This document shows, in pieces, positions 37,341 to 46,583 of a stretch of 64,000 bases of DNA. The position numbers and the translations under genes were made by a program. Position 1 is the first letter of the stretch. Each line of letters starts with the position of its first letter. Below the pieces are notes generated by a model, which had not been told where the DNA came from, did not search any database, and saw only the letters and a program-made list of their open reading frames with translations. This DNA is from Streptomyces iakyrus (GTDB lineage: Bacteria > Actinomycetota > Actinomycetes > Streptomycetales > Streptomycetaceae), in the NCBI RefSeq assembly GCF_000717055.1, contig NZ_JNXI01000006.1:62001-126000 (forward strand), written 5' to 3'.

Positions 37341-38536
37341 TGGCACAGCCCGAAACGGCCTGGGGCCCCCACCCCGAACCGCTGACCGTCTCCTCCGCAC
37401 CCACCCCCGAGTACGGCAGCGGATCGCTCGCCGACCTCCTGCCCACCCTGGCCGCCGGCCTCGGCGTCCCGGACATGAACGCCGCGATCACCGAGCTGAC
37501 CCCCGCCGACCGGAACTGCGTGTTCCTGATCGACGGTCTCGGCTGGGAGCAGCTGAAGGCGCACCCCGAGGACGCGCCCTTCATGACGTCCCTCCTCGCC
37601 ACCTCCCGCGGCGGCACCGGGCGTCCGCTCACCGCCGGCTACCCGGCGACCACGGCGACCTCCCTCGCCTCCGTCGGCACCGGCCTGCCGCCCGGCGCGC
37701 ACGGCCTGCCCGGTTACACCGTCCGCAACCCGGACACCGGCGAGCTGATGAACCAGCTGCGCTGGCAGCCGTGGACGCAGCCCGGCGTCTGGCAGCCGTA
37801 CCCCACGGTCTTCCAGCTGGCGCACGCGGCCGGGGTGCACGCCGCGCAGGTGTCGTCCCCGACCTTCCAGAACACCCCCCTGACCAGGGTCGCGCTCAGT
37901 GGCGGAACGTTCCTGGGACGACTGACCGGCGAGGACCGCATGGACCTGGCGGCCGAGCAACTGGCCGCGGGTGACCGCTCCCTGGTGTACACCTACTTCG
38001 CCGAGGTGGACGGCGCCGGTCACCGCTTCGGCGTCGACTCCGACACCTGGCGCGGCCAGCTCATGTACGCAGACCGCCTGGTCCAGCGCCTGGCCGAGCA
38101 ACTGCCCCCGCGCAGCGCCCTCTACGTCACCGCCGACCACGGCATGATCGACGTGCCGTTCGACGAGCAGCACCGCATCGACTTCGACGAGGACTGGGAG
38201 CTGAGCGCCGGGGTCGCCCTGCTCGGCGGCGAAGGCCGCGCCCGCCACGTCTACGCGGTGCCCGGCGCGGCGAACGACGTCCTGACCTGCTGGCGCGAGG
38301 TGCTCGGCGAGCAGTTCTGGGTGGCCTCACGCGACGAGGCCATCGCGGCGGGCTGGTTCGGCCCGCACATCGACGAACGGGTGTACGGCAGGATCGGTGA
38401 CGTGGTCGCAGCCGCCCGGGACGACGTCCTGCTCATCGCCTCCGAGCGGGAGCCCAAGGAGTCGGCCATGGTCGGCAACCACGGTTCGATGACCCCCGCC
38501 GAGCAGCTGGTCCCCCTGCTCGAAGTACGCTCCTAG
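37340..38536 (+). CDS. Alkaline phosphatase superfamily protein (nucleotide pyrophosphatase/phosphodiesterase type)
   Basis: A 398-residue putative phosphodiesterase or nucleotide pyrophosphatase. CVFLIDGLGWEQL (Asp near residue 59) is the first metal site. TAGYPATTATSLASVGTG carries the nucleophile threonine (PATTAT). YFAEVDGAGHRFGVDS and VTADHGMIDVP supply the remaining metal ligands, and NHGSMTPAE is the last histidine. No signal peptide is evident, so it is likely cytosolic. It is co-transcribed with the DUF5998 gene (one-base overlap) and is followed after 46 bp by thymidine kinase, suggesting a nucleotide-related role, though the substrate is not known. Confidence 0.9.
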   Translation: MAQPETAWGPHPEPLTVSSAPTPEYGSGSLADLLPTLAAGLGVPDMNAAITELTPADRNCVFLIDGLGWEQLKAHPEDAPFMTSLLATSRGGTGRPLTAGYPATTATSLASVGTGLPPGAHGLPGYTVRNPDTGELMNQLRWQPWTQPGVWQPYPTVFQLAHAAGVHAAQVSSPTFQNTPLTRVALSGGTFLGRLTGEDRMDLAAEQLAAGDRSLVYTYFAEVDGAGHRFGVDSDTWRGQLMYADRLVQRLAEQLPPRSALYVTADHGMIDVPFDEQHRIDFDEDWELSAGVALLGGEGRARHVYAVPGAANDVLTCWREVLGEQFWVASRDEAIAAGWFGPHIDERVYGRIGDVVAAARDDVLLIASEREPKESAMVGNHGSMTPAEQLVPLLEVRS

Positions 38537-38582
38537 CACTGCCCCACGCCGACCTCTCACGCCGAAAGGTGCTCAACTCCAC

Positions 38583-39233
38583 ATGCCCGAGCTGGTGTTC
38601 TTCTGCGGAACCATGGACTGCGGGAAGTCGACGCTGGCTCTCCAGATCGAGCACAACCGCTCGGCGCGCGGCCTGCAGGGCATGATCTTCTCGCGCGACG
38701 ACCGGGCCGGCGAGGGCAAGCTGTCCTCGCGCCTCGGCCTGGTCACGGACGCGGTGGAGGTCGGCGACGGGCAGGACCTCTACGCCTACCTCGTCGACCA
38801 TCTCTCGCAGGGCGGCCGCGCGGACTACGTGATCGCCGACGAGGCACAGTTCCTCGCGCCGGAGCAGATCGACCAACTCGCGCGCGTGGTCGACGACCTG
38901 AGCCTGGACGTCTACGCCTTCGGCATCACGACCGACTTCCGCTCCAAGCTGTTCCCCGGCTCGCAGCGGCTGGTGGAACTGGCCGACCGGGTCGAGGTGC
39001 TCCAGGTGGAGGCCCTGTGCTGGTGCGGAGCCCGCGCCACGCACAACGCCCGCACGATAGGCGGGGTGATGGTCGTCGAGGGCGCCCAAGTGGTCGTCGG
39101 CGACGTCACCCACTCCGCCGACGAGGTCGGGTACGAGGTGCTGTGCCGTCGTCACCACCGCCGCCGGATGACCGCGGCGACCTCCCATGCGGCGGCCCTG
39201 TCCCCGGACGTGCTGCCGGTGACGTCCGCCTGA
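38583..39233 (+). CDS. tdk: Thymidine kinase (type II)
   Basis: A 216-residue salvage enzyme that phosphorylates thymidine with ATP. The P-loop is GTMDCGKST (about residues 9-17). DEAQF in VIADEAQFL is the Walker B/catalytic segment. The lid-domain zinc ligands are in CWCGARATHN and the late CRRHH. The lasso with VGDVTHSADEVGYEVLCRRH matches type II kinases. The C-terminal 25 residues are an unconserved tail. It follows the phosphodiesterase gene in the same direction. The closest ribosome site is GAAAGG at 38561-38566, about 16 bases before the ATG, which is rather distant. Confidence 0.94.
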   Translation: MPELVFFCGTMDCGKSTLALQIEHNRSARGLQGMIFSRDDRAGEGKLSSRLGLVTDAVEVGDGQDLYAYLVDHLSQGGRADYVIADEAQFLAPEQIDQLARVVDDLSLDVYAFGITTDFRSKLFPGSQRLVELADRVEVLQVEALCWCGARATHNARTIGGVMVVEGAQVVVGDVTHSADEVGYEVLCRRHHRRRMTAATSHAAALSPDVLPVTSA

Positions 39234-39255
39234 CCCGCGTCCCGCGCTCCCGCCG

Positions 39256-40059
39256 TCAGTCCGGTCGCTGCACGATCGCGAACCGGGCGCCTTCCGGATC
39301 CGCCACCCCCGCCACCCGCCCGTGGGCGGTGTCGTGTACCGGCTTGAGGACCTGCCCGCCCAGATGGACGAGCTGGTCCACGGCGTCGTCGACATCAGCG
39401 ACCTGGAAGTACGTGACCCAGTGCGGCCCGCGGTCGCGGGGCAGGGCGTGGCCCACACCGTGGATGCCGGCGACGGGCGCTCCGCCCAAGTGCAGCTCCA
39501 CGTAGTCGAAGTCGGCGGAGACCACCGGCTCCTCCTCGTAACCGAACACCGTCCGGTAGAACTTGGCGGCACTCGCCGACTCGAAGGTCAGCAGCTCGTT
39601 CCAGGCGGGGGCGCCGGGCACGCCCGAGACGGCGGTGCCCAGATGCGTGGCGGCCTGCCAGATGCCGAAGACAGCGCCCGCGGGGTCGGAGCAGATCGCC
39701 AGACGGCCGGCGTCGGCGGCGTCCAGCGGACCCACGCCGATCGTTCCGCCGCGGCTGCGCACCGTTTCGGCCGTCAGATCCGCGTTCCGTGAGGCGAAGT
39801 AGGGCGTCCACGCGATGGGCAGATGGCGGTCCGGTGGCAGCCGGCCGAGGCCGGCCACCTCGCGTCCGTCGAGCAGCGCGCGCACATAGGGGCCGAGTTG
39901 CTGGGGGCCCGGCTGGAACTCCCAGCCGAACAGCGCTCCGTAGAAGTCCTCGGTCGCGTCCAGTCCGTGCACCATCAGGCTCACCCAGCAGGGCGCGCCG
40001 GGCGCGTGCCCGGCGGGTGGGTCACCGTACGGCCCGGCGGACCCCCGTGCGTCGGTCAT
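39256..40059 (-). CDS. VOC-superfamily (glyoxalase-like) two-domain protein
   Basis: A 267-residue protein with two vicinal-oxygen-chelate repeats: residues about 20-135 (CWVSLMVHGLDATEDFYGAL..FGIWQ) and 145-265 (AWNELLTFESASAAKFYRTV..FAIVQRPD). Each repeat opens with the W-x-x-L pattern and ends F-x-I-x-Q typical of the CFP-30/27-kDa antigen group, which usually lacks known chemistry. AGAGAG lies ahead of the ATG at 40059. It converges with tdk (22 bp) and is divergent from the sulfurtransferase gene. Function unknown. Confidence 0.88.
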   Translation of the reverse strand: MTDARGSAGPYGDPPAGHAPGAPCWVSLMVHGLDATEDFYGALFGWEFQPGPQQLGPYVRALLDGREVAGLGRLPPDRHLPIAWTPYFASRNADLTAETVRSRGGTIGVGPLDAADAGRLAICSDPAGAVFGIWQAATHLGTAVSGVPGAPAWNELLTFESASAAKFYRTVFGYEEEPVVSADFDYVELHLGGAPVAGIHGVGHALPRDRGPHWVTYFQVADVDDAVDQLVHLGGQVLKPVHDTAHGRVAGVADPEGARFAIVQRPD

Positions 40060-40309
40060 CGTCACTCTCTTCTCGGCCTCGCGGTGGCCGTGCTCTCCGC
40101 AGCCTGGTGGGTCAGCCCTGTGGGGCGTCCCATGCCCGGGAGAATGCCCGATGTGCGGGCCTCGTCCCTCGCGGCGCGCTTGTCGGCAGGTGTCGTTCAG
40201 CTGTACAGCATGTGCTTGTTCCCGTACACCGTGTGATCGTTCCGCTCCGGCCGAGCAGAGTAGCCGGACACGGACGGCTCGGCCACCCCCGTGCGCGAGG
40301 ATGGGAACC

Positions 40310-41161
40310 ATGAACGTCATCATCTCCGCCTCCGACCTCGCGAAGGACCTCGACAGCGCCCGCCCGCCGGTCCTGCTCGATGTCCGCTGGCAGCTCACCG
40401 CGGCCAAGGCGGCCGGCGAGCCGCCGTTCGACGGCCGGGCCGCGTATGAGGCAGGGCACCTGCCGGGGGCCGTCTACGTCGACCTGGACCGGGAGTTGGC
40501 CTCCGCGCCGGGCGAGGGCGGCCGGCATCCGCTGCCCGACCTCGCACGCTTCGGCACCGCGATGCGCCGGGCGGGCGTGTCGGCCGGTACACCGGTGGTC
40601 GTCTACGACGGCGGCCAGGGCTGGGCGGCGGCCCGGGCGTGGTGGCTGCTGCGCTGGACGGGTCACCCGGACGTGCGGGTCCTCGACGGCGGGTTGCCGT
40701 CCTGGGAGGGGCCGTTGGAGACATCCGTACCGGCTCCGGCCGAGGGGGACTTCGTGCCCGAGCCGGGGGTGACGGGGCTGCTCGACGCGGATGCCGCCGC
40801 GGCTCTGGCACGGTCCGGTGTGCTGCTGGACGCGCGGGCGGGGGAGCGGTACCGGGGCGAGGTGGAACCGATCGACCCGGTGGCCGGGCACATCCCGGGC
40901 GCGGTGTCGGCACCCACCACCGAGAACGTGGGGGCCGACGGGCGCTTCCTGCCCGCCGGGGAACTGCGGGCGCGCTTCGAGGGATTCGGCGTGCGGGAGG
41001 GTTCGCAGGTCGGCGTGTACTGCGGGTCGGGGGTCTCCGCCGCCCACCAGGTACTGGCGCTGGCGGCCGCGGGCATTCCGGCCGAGCTGTACGTGGGTTC
41101 GTGGTCGGAGTGGTCCTCGGACCCGGGCCGGCCGGTCGCCGTCGGGCCGGATCCGCAGTGA
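40310..41161 (+). CDS. Two-domain rhodanese-type sulfurtransferase
   Basis: A 283-residue tandem-rhodanese enzyme that moves sulfane sulfur from thiosulfate or 3-mercaptopyruvate to a thiol or cyanide acceptor. The inactive N-terminal rhodanese domain spans 5-130 (LLDVRW, YEAGHLPGAVYVDLD, VVVYDGG). The active C-terminal domain spans 150-275, with the catalytic cysteine in VGVYCGSGVSA; the CGSGVSA loop is nearer to mercaptopyruvate-type than classical thiosulfate enzymes. ATG 40310 is used; an in-frame ATG nine bases upstream is an alternative. A terminator shared with the convergent sepH lies just after the stop. Confidence 0.92.
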   Translation: MNVIISASDLAKDLDSARPPVLLDVRWQLTAAKAAGEPPFDGRAAYEAGHLPGAVYVDLDRELASAPGEGGRHPLPDLARFGTAMRRAGVSAGTPVVVYDGGQGWAAARAWWLLRWTGHPDVRVLDGGLPSWEGPLETSVPAPAEGDFVPEPGVTGLLDADAAAALARSGVLLDARAGERYRGEVEPIDPVAGHIPGAVSAPTTENVGADGRFLPAGELRARFEGFGVREGSQVGVYCGSGVSAAHQVLALAAAGIPAELYVGSWSEWSSDPGRPVAVGPDPQ

Positions 41162-41173
41162 CCTGACACGAGG

Positions 41174-41206
41174 AGAGGGCCGCGCCCGGAAGGCACGGCC
41201 CTCTTC
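41174..41206. terminator. Bidirectional terminator between sulfurtransferase gene and sepH
   Basis: A 9-bp stem AGAGGGCCG / CGGCCCTCT with a 13-base loop is followed by T on the + strand. Confidence 0.8.
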
Positions 41207-41224
41207 GTCCTGTGGCGGACCCGG

Positions 41225-42253
41225 CTACTCCTGCTTCTTGCGCCGCGTCCCGAACACGATCTCGTCCCAGCTCGGGACGGCCGCTCTGCGGCCCGGACGG
41301 ACGCCGTCCGCCTCGGCCTGGCGATCGGTGGCACCGATGAGCCGGTCGCGGTGACTGCCCACCGATCGCGGCATGAGGACGTCCGCGTAGGCGGACCCGG
41401 CCGAGGCGGCGGGAGCCGGGGGCTCCTCCTCCTCGATCTCGGCGACGACGGGCTCTTCCTCGGACTCCGCCGGGGGCAGTTCCGGGACGACGAGGTCGCC
41501 GCGGAAGCTCGGCACCGCCTCCAGCAGGCTTGTCAGCGAATCCCGCTCGCCGGTGATCTCCTCGTCCGGTTCGGACGCCTGCGCGGGCAGGCTGGGCCGC
41601 TCGGGACGGTCCAGCGGTCTGTCGCGCGGCAGACGGGCGATCCGGGGGACGAACGGGAAGCTGGGTTCCGGCGCGGCCAGGTCGTCGGACTCGCCGATCA
41701 GGGAGCGCGCCTCGTCGTCGACGGCCTGGACGAGCCGCCGGGGCGGGTCGTACGTCCAGCTCGCCGAGTGCGGCTCGCCCGCGACGCGGTAGACCAGCAG
41801 GACTTCCCACGTGCCGTCGTCGCGACGCCATGAGTCCCACTGGACGGTGTCCTTGTCGGCCCCGCGCAGCAGCAGTCGTTCCTGCACGGCCTCGCCCAGC
41901 GGCGGACCGGAGTTCTCGCCGGGGCGGCGGACCGGGGTCTTGCGGGCGCGCTCGGCCATGAAGGCGCGCTCGGCGAGCACGGGACCCTCGAAGCGGCGCA
42001 CCCGGTCGACGGGGATGCCGGCCATCTGCGCGACCTCTTCCGCGGTCGCGCCCGCACGTATACGCGCCTGGATGTCGCGGGGGCGGAGGTGGCTCTCGAC
42101 CTCGATCTCGATCTGGCCGAGACGGGGACGGTCGCCACGCACGGCGGCGCGCAGCCGTTCGTCGATCGGAAGCGTGTACTCCGTAGAGTCGGCAGCCTTC
42201 AGCACCAGCCGTGTGCCGTCATTCGAGACGGCCACGACACGCAGTTCGGGCAT
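41225..42253 (-). CDS. sepH: Septation protein SepH (DUF3071)
   Basis: A 342-residue cell-division protein that, in Streptomyces and Mycobacterium, binds FtsZ and stimulates its assembly. The conserved N-terminal DUF3071 domain (residues 1-170) starts MPELRVVAVSNDGTRLVLKA and contains a helix-turn-helix-like segment RIRAGATAEEVAQMAGIPVD. Residues 200-290 are acidic and Pro-rich, probably disordered. The C-terminus ends with the conserved short motif VPSWDEIVFGTRRKK, important in the family. GGGAGG precedes the ATG at 42253. It is transcribed away from a 520-bp gene-free region and towards the sulfurtransferase gene. Confidence 0.94.
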   Translation of the reverse strand: MPELRVVAVSNDGTRLVLKAADSTEYTLPIDERLRAAVRGDRPRLGQIEIEVESHLRPRDIQARIRAGATAEEVAQMAGIPVDRVRRFEGPVLAERAFMAERARKTPVRRPGENSGPPLGEAVQERLLLRGADKDTVQWDSWRRDDGTWEVLLVYRVAGEPHSASWTYDPPRRLVQAVDDEARSLIGESDDLAAPEPSFPFVPRIARLPRDRPLDRPERPSLPAQASEPDEEITGERDSLTSLLEAVPSFRGDLVVPELPPAESEEEPVVAEIEEEEPPAPAASAGSAYADVLMPRSVGSHRDRLIGATDRQAEADGVRPGRRAAVPSWDEIVFGTRRKKQE

Positions 42254-42566
42254 GGGGACCTCCCGGGTGGTGCCTGCCGACGTCACGTGCGTCGCTGCTT
42301 CCGCTAGTCGAGTGTGGCCTGCCCGGGTGCAGCCTGCCACAACCTTGCCGAGTTGCCCGGCGTGTCGGGCGCGGGCCCTGGATCGCCGTTATGGCACGGT
42401 TACCTATTCGCAACGCTAAGTGACGAACTCCATCACCCTGTGCAACTAGCCCCCTCCCGGCGGTCCTTAAGGCCCTGTACACCCACAGGGGAGACCGGAC
42501 CCAGGGCTCGCAACAGTACTCCATTCGGGCCACGTGCGTGGATTGGCGCGCCGCCCAACTTCTCGC

Positions 42567-42591
42567 AAGGGGTGGGACTTGGACACCCCTT
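42567..42591. repeat. Inverted repeat / hairpin
   Basis: AAGGGGTG and CACCCCTT form a perfect 8-bp stem with loop GGACTTGGA. It could be a small RNA element, a terminator for a transcript crossing this interval, or an operator. Confidence 0.55.
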
Positions 42592-42642
42592 CCCCGGTTC
42601 TGTGATCTTGAACGTGGGGAACTTCACGTAATCACCAGAATC

Positions 42643-42670
42643 GGAACTAAGGGTTCGGAACCAAGGGTTA
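42643..42670. repeat. Tandem 14-bp direct repeat
   Basis: GGAACTAAGGGTTC is followed immediately by GGAACCAAGGGTTA (12 of 14 identical). The arrangement suits a regulator binding two adjacent half-sites on one face of the helix. Confidence 0.55.
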
Positions 42671-42772
42671 CGGAGAAGCCACGGCGGACCGACGTGCTCA
42701 GGCGAGAGCGACGATCCCACCCCGAGCGCCGACCGGCGTGAAGACGCCGGGCGCACCACCCCCGTGCGTCGC

Positions 42773-44092
42773 CTACGCCCCCAGAACCCTCCGCACATAG
42801 TCGTTCTGGAACAGCCGGTCAGGATCGAGCCGGTCCCGCAGCGCCGTGAACTCGCCGAAGCGCGGATACACCCGGGAGAAGTACTCGGCGTCCCGCGTGT
42901 GGACCTTGCCCCAGTGCGGACGGCCCTCGTGGGCGGTGAAGATGCGCTCGGCCGCGGTGAAGTACCGCTGGTAGGGGGTGCCCTGGAACATGTGGACGGC
43001 GATGTACGCGCTGTCCCGGCCGGAGGCGGTGGACAGGGCGATGTCGTCGGCGGGGGCCGTGCGCACCTCGACCGGGAAGCTGACCCGGAGGCCGGAGCGG
43101 TCGACCATCGCCTTCAGCTCGCGCAGCGTCTCGACGACGGCCGCGCGCGGAACGGCGTACTCCATCTCCACGAAGCGCACCCGGCGCGGGGACGTGAAGA
43201 CCTTGTAAGGGATGTCCGTGTAGGTCCGTGCGGACAGGGCCTTGCTGGAGATCTGGGCGATCGCGGGGATCGTGGCGGGCACCGTGCGGCCGACCCAGTT
43301 GGCCACCTGGAAGACGCCGTTGGAGAGGAACTCGTCCTCGAACCAGCTTTTGAGCTGCGGCACGGGTTTCTCCGGACCCGCGCTGCGGTTGTTGCGCTTG
43401 GTGTTGGTGCTGCCGGTGTGCGGGAACCAGTAGAACTCGAAATGCTCGTTCTCGGCCCAGAGTTCCTCGAAATCGGAGAGGACCTTGTCGAACGGCATCG
43501 GCTCCTCGCGGGCCGTGAGCAGGAAGACCGGCTCGACGGCGAAGGTGATCGCGGTGACGATGCCCAGGGCGCCGAGGCCGATGCGGGCCGCGGCGAAGAC
43601 CTCCGGGCTCTCCTTCTCGGAGCAGGTGAGGACGGAACCGTCGGCGGTGACCAGCTCCAGGCCCTTGATCTGGGCGGCGATCGAGCCGGAGTCACGGCCC
43701 GTGCCGTGCGTGCCGGTGCTGGTGGCGCCGGAGACCGTCTGCTCCATGATGTCGCCCATGTTCGTGAGCGACAGACCCTCGCGGGCGAGGGCCACGTTGA
43801 GCCTCTTGAGCGGGGTGCCGGCCTCCACCGTGACCGTCATGTTCTCGCGGTCGACCTTGCGTATGCCGGTCAGCAGCTGAGGGCGGATCAACATGCCGTC
43901 CGTCGCGGCTATGGAGGTGAAGGAGTGCCCGGCGCCGACAGCCTTCACCTTCAGACCGTCCTCGGCGGCTCGCCGCACCGCGGCGGCCAGCTCGTCGACG
44001 GAAGCAGGGGTGACCTCCCGCGCGGGACGGGCCGAGACGTTGCCGCCCCAGTTACGCCACGTGCCGTTCTTTCCGTTCGCTGTGCTGCTCAA
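42773..44092 (-). CDS. FAD-linked oxidase, D-arabinono-1,4-lactone oxidase (aldonolactone oxidase) family
   Basis: A 439-residue flavoenzyme that would oxidise an aldonolactone or sugar alcohol (arabinonolactone, gulonolactone or xylitol type). The FAD-binding PCMH domain has KAVGAGHSFTSIAATDGML, with the histidine used for covalent flavin in this family, and GATSTGTHGTG. The ALO domain covers about 180-437 and includes the C-terminal HWGKVHTRDAEYF (HWGK motif). I start it at TTG 44092, five bases after GGGGAGG. This start lies 41 bases inside the end of the upstream MFS gene, implying translational coupling. The frame remains open to GTG 44197, but those residues are antisense-like and unrelated to the family. 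Confidence 0.88.
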   Translation of the reverse strand: MSSTANGKNGTWRNWGGNVSARPAREVTPASVDELAAAVRRAAEDGLKVKAVGAGHSFTSIAATDGMLIRPQLLTGIRKVDRENMTVTVEAGTPLKRLNVALAREGLSLTNMGDIMEQTVSGATSTGTHGTGRDSGSIAAQIKGLELVTADGSVLTCSEKESPEVFAAARIGLGALGIVTAITFAVEPVFLLTAREEPMPFDKVLSDFEELWAENEHFEFYWFPHTGSTNTKRNNRSAGPEKPVPQLKSWFEDEFLSNGVFQVANWVGRTVPATIPAIAQISSKALSARTYTDIPYKVFTSPRRVRFVEMEYAVPRAAVVETLRELKAMVDRSGLRVSFPVEVRTAPADDIALSTASGRDSAYIAVHMFQGTPYQRYFTAAERIFTAHEGRPHWGKVHTRDAEYFSRVYPRFGEFTALRDRLDPDRLFQNDYVRRVLGA

Positions 44093-45290
44093 CGGAGCCT
44101 CCCCGACCCGGTGCCGGTCGCTTGAGCCGGCGGAACCCGAGGAAACCCACCGCGACCGCGACGGCCCCGGCCACCGCCGGAACCCCGTACCCGGCACGCG
44201 CCCCGGCCGCGTCGATCACCCAGCCGGCCACGGAGGAGCCGAGCGCGACACCCGCCGCGAGCCCGGTGCTCACCCAGGTCATGCCCTCGGTGAGCTGCGC
44301 GCGTGGTACGTGCTCTTCGATGAGGGACATGGTCGTGATCATCGTCGGAGCGATGGACAGACCCGCAACGAACAGCGCCACGGCCAGAGACGGCAAGTTT
44401 CCGACCAGTAGGAGGGGGATCATACTCACGGCCATGGCACACACGCCCAGCAGCCACCGGCGTTCCGGCGCCCCGGCGAAGTGCAGCAGCCCGTAGACCA
44501 TGCCCGCCACACAGGAACCCGCTGCGTACACCGCCAGGACGACGCTGGCGGCGGCCTTGTGCCCCTCCTCGTCGGCGAAGGCCACGGTGACCACGTCGAC
44601 CGCCCCGAAGATCGCCCCGGTCGCCACGAAGGTGGCCACCAGGACCTGAAGGCCCCGCGAGCGCATCGCCGTGCCGCCGCCCCGCCGCTCGCGCGGGTGA
44701 GGTGCAGGCTCGGTGGCGCGCTGCGCGGTCAGCCAGAAGACGCCGACCGCCAGGAAGCAGGCGGCGATCAGCGGACCGGCCTCCGGGAACCAGGCCGTGG
44801 ACAGACCGATGGAGATGATCGGCCCGAAGATGAAGCACACCTCGTCCACCACGGACTCGAAGGAGTACGCGGTGTGCAGCTGCGGCGTCCCGCGGTACAG
44901 GGCCGCCCAGCGGGCCCGGATCATCGCGCCGACGCTCGGGACGCATCCGATGCCCACGCACGCCGCGAACAGCACCCAGTCCGGCCACCGGTAGTGCGCC
45001 GCGCACAGCAGGAGGGCCGCCGCGGCCAGCGAGACCAGCGTCGCCGGGCGCAGCACCCGCCGCTGCCCGTACTGGTCGACCAGCCGCGAGACCTGCGGTC
45101 CGGCCACCGCGGCGGACAGCGCGATGGTGGCCGACAGGGCACCGGCCAGGCCGTACCTCCCGGTGAGCTGGGAGGTCATCGTGACCACGCCGATGCCCAT
45201 CATCGACAGCGGGATGCGGCCGAGGAAGCCCGCGACGGAGAAACCCTTGGAGCCTGGGGCTGCGAACAAGGCGCGGTACGGGCTGGGCAC
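44052..45290 (-). CDS. MFS transporter
   Basis: A 412-residue membrane transporter with about 12 hydrophobic segments, of the drug-efflux-like MFS type. [17 protein letters not shown] at the start and [15 protein letters not shown] (the cytoplasmic loop 2-3 motif) are typical. I use the GTG at 45290, preceded by GGAG six bases away. The open frame continues to 45449, but that start would abut the ferrochelatase start and leave no room for promoters. The protein is read together with the flavoenzyme gene, whose start is inside its last codons, so the two may serve one pathway. Substrate unknown. Confidence 0.85.
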   Translation of the reverse strand: MPSPYRALFAAPGSKGFSVAGFLGRIPLSMMGIGVVTMTSQLTGRYGLAGALSATIALSAAVAGPQVSRLVDQYGQRRVLRPATLVSLAAAALLLCAAHYRWPDWVLFAACVGIGCVPSVGAMIRARWAALYRGTPQLHTAYSFESVVDEVCFIFGPIISIGLSTAWFPEAGPLIAACFLAVGVFWLTAQRATEPAPHPRERRGGGTAMRSRGLQVLVATFVATGAIFGAVDVVTVAFADEEGHKAAASVVLAVYAAGSCVAGMVYGLLHFAGAPERRWLLGVCAMAVSMIPLLLVGNLPSLAVALFVAGLSIAPTMITTMSLIEEHVPRAQLTEGMTWVSTGLAAGVALGSSVAGWVIDAAGARAGYGVPAVAGAVAVAVGFLGFRRLKRPAPGRGGSVEQHSERKERHVA

Positions 45291-45447
45291 GAGGTCTCCG
45301 AAGGCTTCAGTAAGCTGCGAACGCAGTCGAGGCAGCTTACGCCTGGAATGCCCGGCGGCACCCGTTCGGCCCCGTCCCGGATCCGGCCGCCGCGCGCGGG
45401 CCACCCGCCGTTTCCCGGCTGTCACTGCAGGGTGGCAGGATCGACTC

Positions 45448-46575
45448 ATGCCAGACGCGCGCGATGCCAGCCCCTACGATGCCCTGCTCCTGCTCTCGTT
45501 CGGCGGCCCGGAAGGCCCGGACGACGTGGTCCCGTTCCTGGAGAATGTGACGCGCGGGCGCGGCATCCCCAAGGAACGCCTCAAGGAAGTCGGGCAGCAC
45601 TACTTCCTGTTCGGCGGGGTCAGCCCGATCAACGACCAGAACCGCGCCCTGCTGGACGCCCTGCGCAAGGACTTCGCCGGCCACGGCCTGGACCTCCCGG
45701 TCTACTGGGGCAACCGCAACTGGGCGCCGTACCTCACGGACACGCTGCGCGACATGGTCCGCGACGGCCGGCGCCGCGTCCTGGTCCTCGCCACCAGCGC
45801 CTACGCCTCGTACTCGGGCTGCCGCCAGTACCGCGAGAACCTCGCCGACGCACTCGCGGCCCTGGAGGCCGAGGGCCTGGAGCTGCCGAAGGTCGACAAG
45901 CTGCGGCACTACTTCAACCACCCCGGCTTCCTGGAACCCATGATCGACGGGGTCCTCCGGTCCCTCGCCGAGCTTCCCGAGGACGTCCGGGACGGGGCGC
46001 ACCTCGCCTTCTCGACGCACTCGATCCCGACGGCCTCCGCCGACACCTCCGGCCCGGTCGAGGAGCACGGCGACGGCGGCGCCTACGTGAAGCAGCACCT
46101 GGACGTGGCGCAGCAGATCGCCGACGCCGTCCGGGAGCGCACCGGCGTCGACCACCCCTGGCAGCTCGTCTACCAGTCCCGCTCCGGCGCCCCGCACATC
46201 CCGTGGCTGGAGCCCGACATCTGCGACCATCTCGACGAGCGGCACGCGGCCGGCGTCCCGGCCGTCGTCATCGCCCCCATCGGCTTCGTCTCCGACCACA
46301 TGGAGGTCCTGTACGACCTCGACACGGAGGCCACGGCCAGGGCCGAGGAGCTCGGGCTGCCGATGCGGCGCTCGGCCACCGTCGGCGCCGATCCGAGGTT
46401 CGCCGCCGCGATCCGCGAGCTGGTGGTGGAGCGCGCCGCCGCGGAGCGCGGGCAGGACGTCACACCGTGCGCCCTGGGCGCCCTCGGGGCGAGCCACAAC
46501 CTCTGCCCGGTCGGCTGCTGCCCGGCCCGCGCCCCCCGGCCCGCCGCCGCGGGCGCCGACAGCACCTACGCGTGA
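45448..46575 (+). CDS. hemH: Ferrochelatase (coproporphyrin type in Actinobacteria)
   Basis: A 375-residue enzyme that inserts Fe2+ into a porphyrin; in Actinobacteria the substrate is coproporphyrin III, and the gene is now also called cpfC. It starts [20 protein letters not shown]. The catalytic His is in LAFSTHSIP and the catalytic Glu region is [19 protein letters not shown]. Cys125 in [10 protein letters not shown] and the C-terminal cluster NLCPVGCC match the cysteines that hold the [2Fe-2S] centre of mycobacterial-type enzymes. The GTG of the next gene lies nine bases after the stop, forming an operon. The gene is divergent from the MFS gene across 157 bp. Confidence 0.94.
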   Translation: MPDARDASPYDALLLLSFGGPEGPDDVVPFLENVTRGRGIPKERLKEVGQHYFLFGGVSPINDQNRALLDALRKDFAGHGLDLPVYWGNRNWAPYLTDTLRDMVRDGRRRVLVLATSAYASYSGCRQYRENLADALAALEAEGLELPKVDKLRHYFNHPGFLEPMIDGVLRSLAELPEDVRDGAHLAFSTHSIPTASADTSGPVEEHGDGGAYVKQHLDVAQQIADAVRERTGVDHPWQLVYQSRSGAPHIPWLEPDICDHLDERHAAGVPAVVIAPIGFVSDHMEVLYDLDTEATARAEELGLPMRRSATVGADPRFAAAIRELVVERAAAERGQDVTPCALGALGASHNLCPVGCCPARAPRPAAAGADSTYA

Positions 46576-46583
46576 GGAGCCCC

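Larger units (their letters stand above)
42254..42772. other. Gene-free interval between sepH and the flavoenzyme gene
   Basis: These 519 bp have lower GC than the neighbours. The short open frames here have no coding character. The interval holds the sepH promoter, a hairpin (42567-42591) and a tandem 14-bp repeat (42643-42670), described separately. I recognised no known RNA family. Confidence 0.5.

Noticed and set aside
42314..42631. Open frame in the sepH-flavoenzyme interval as a small gene
   Set aside because: No ribosome site, no codon bias and no family. The interval looks regulatory.
45290..45449. Start of the MFS gene at ATG 45449
   Set aside because: It would place its start codon over the ferrochelatase start and add a basic, non-family extension; GTG 45290 has a ribosome site.
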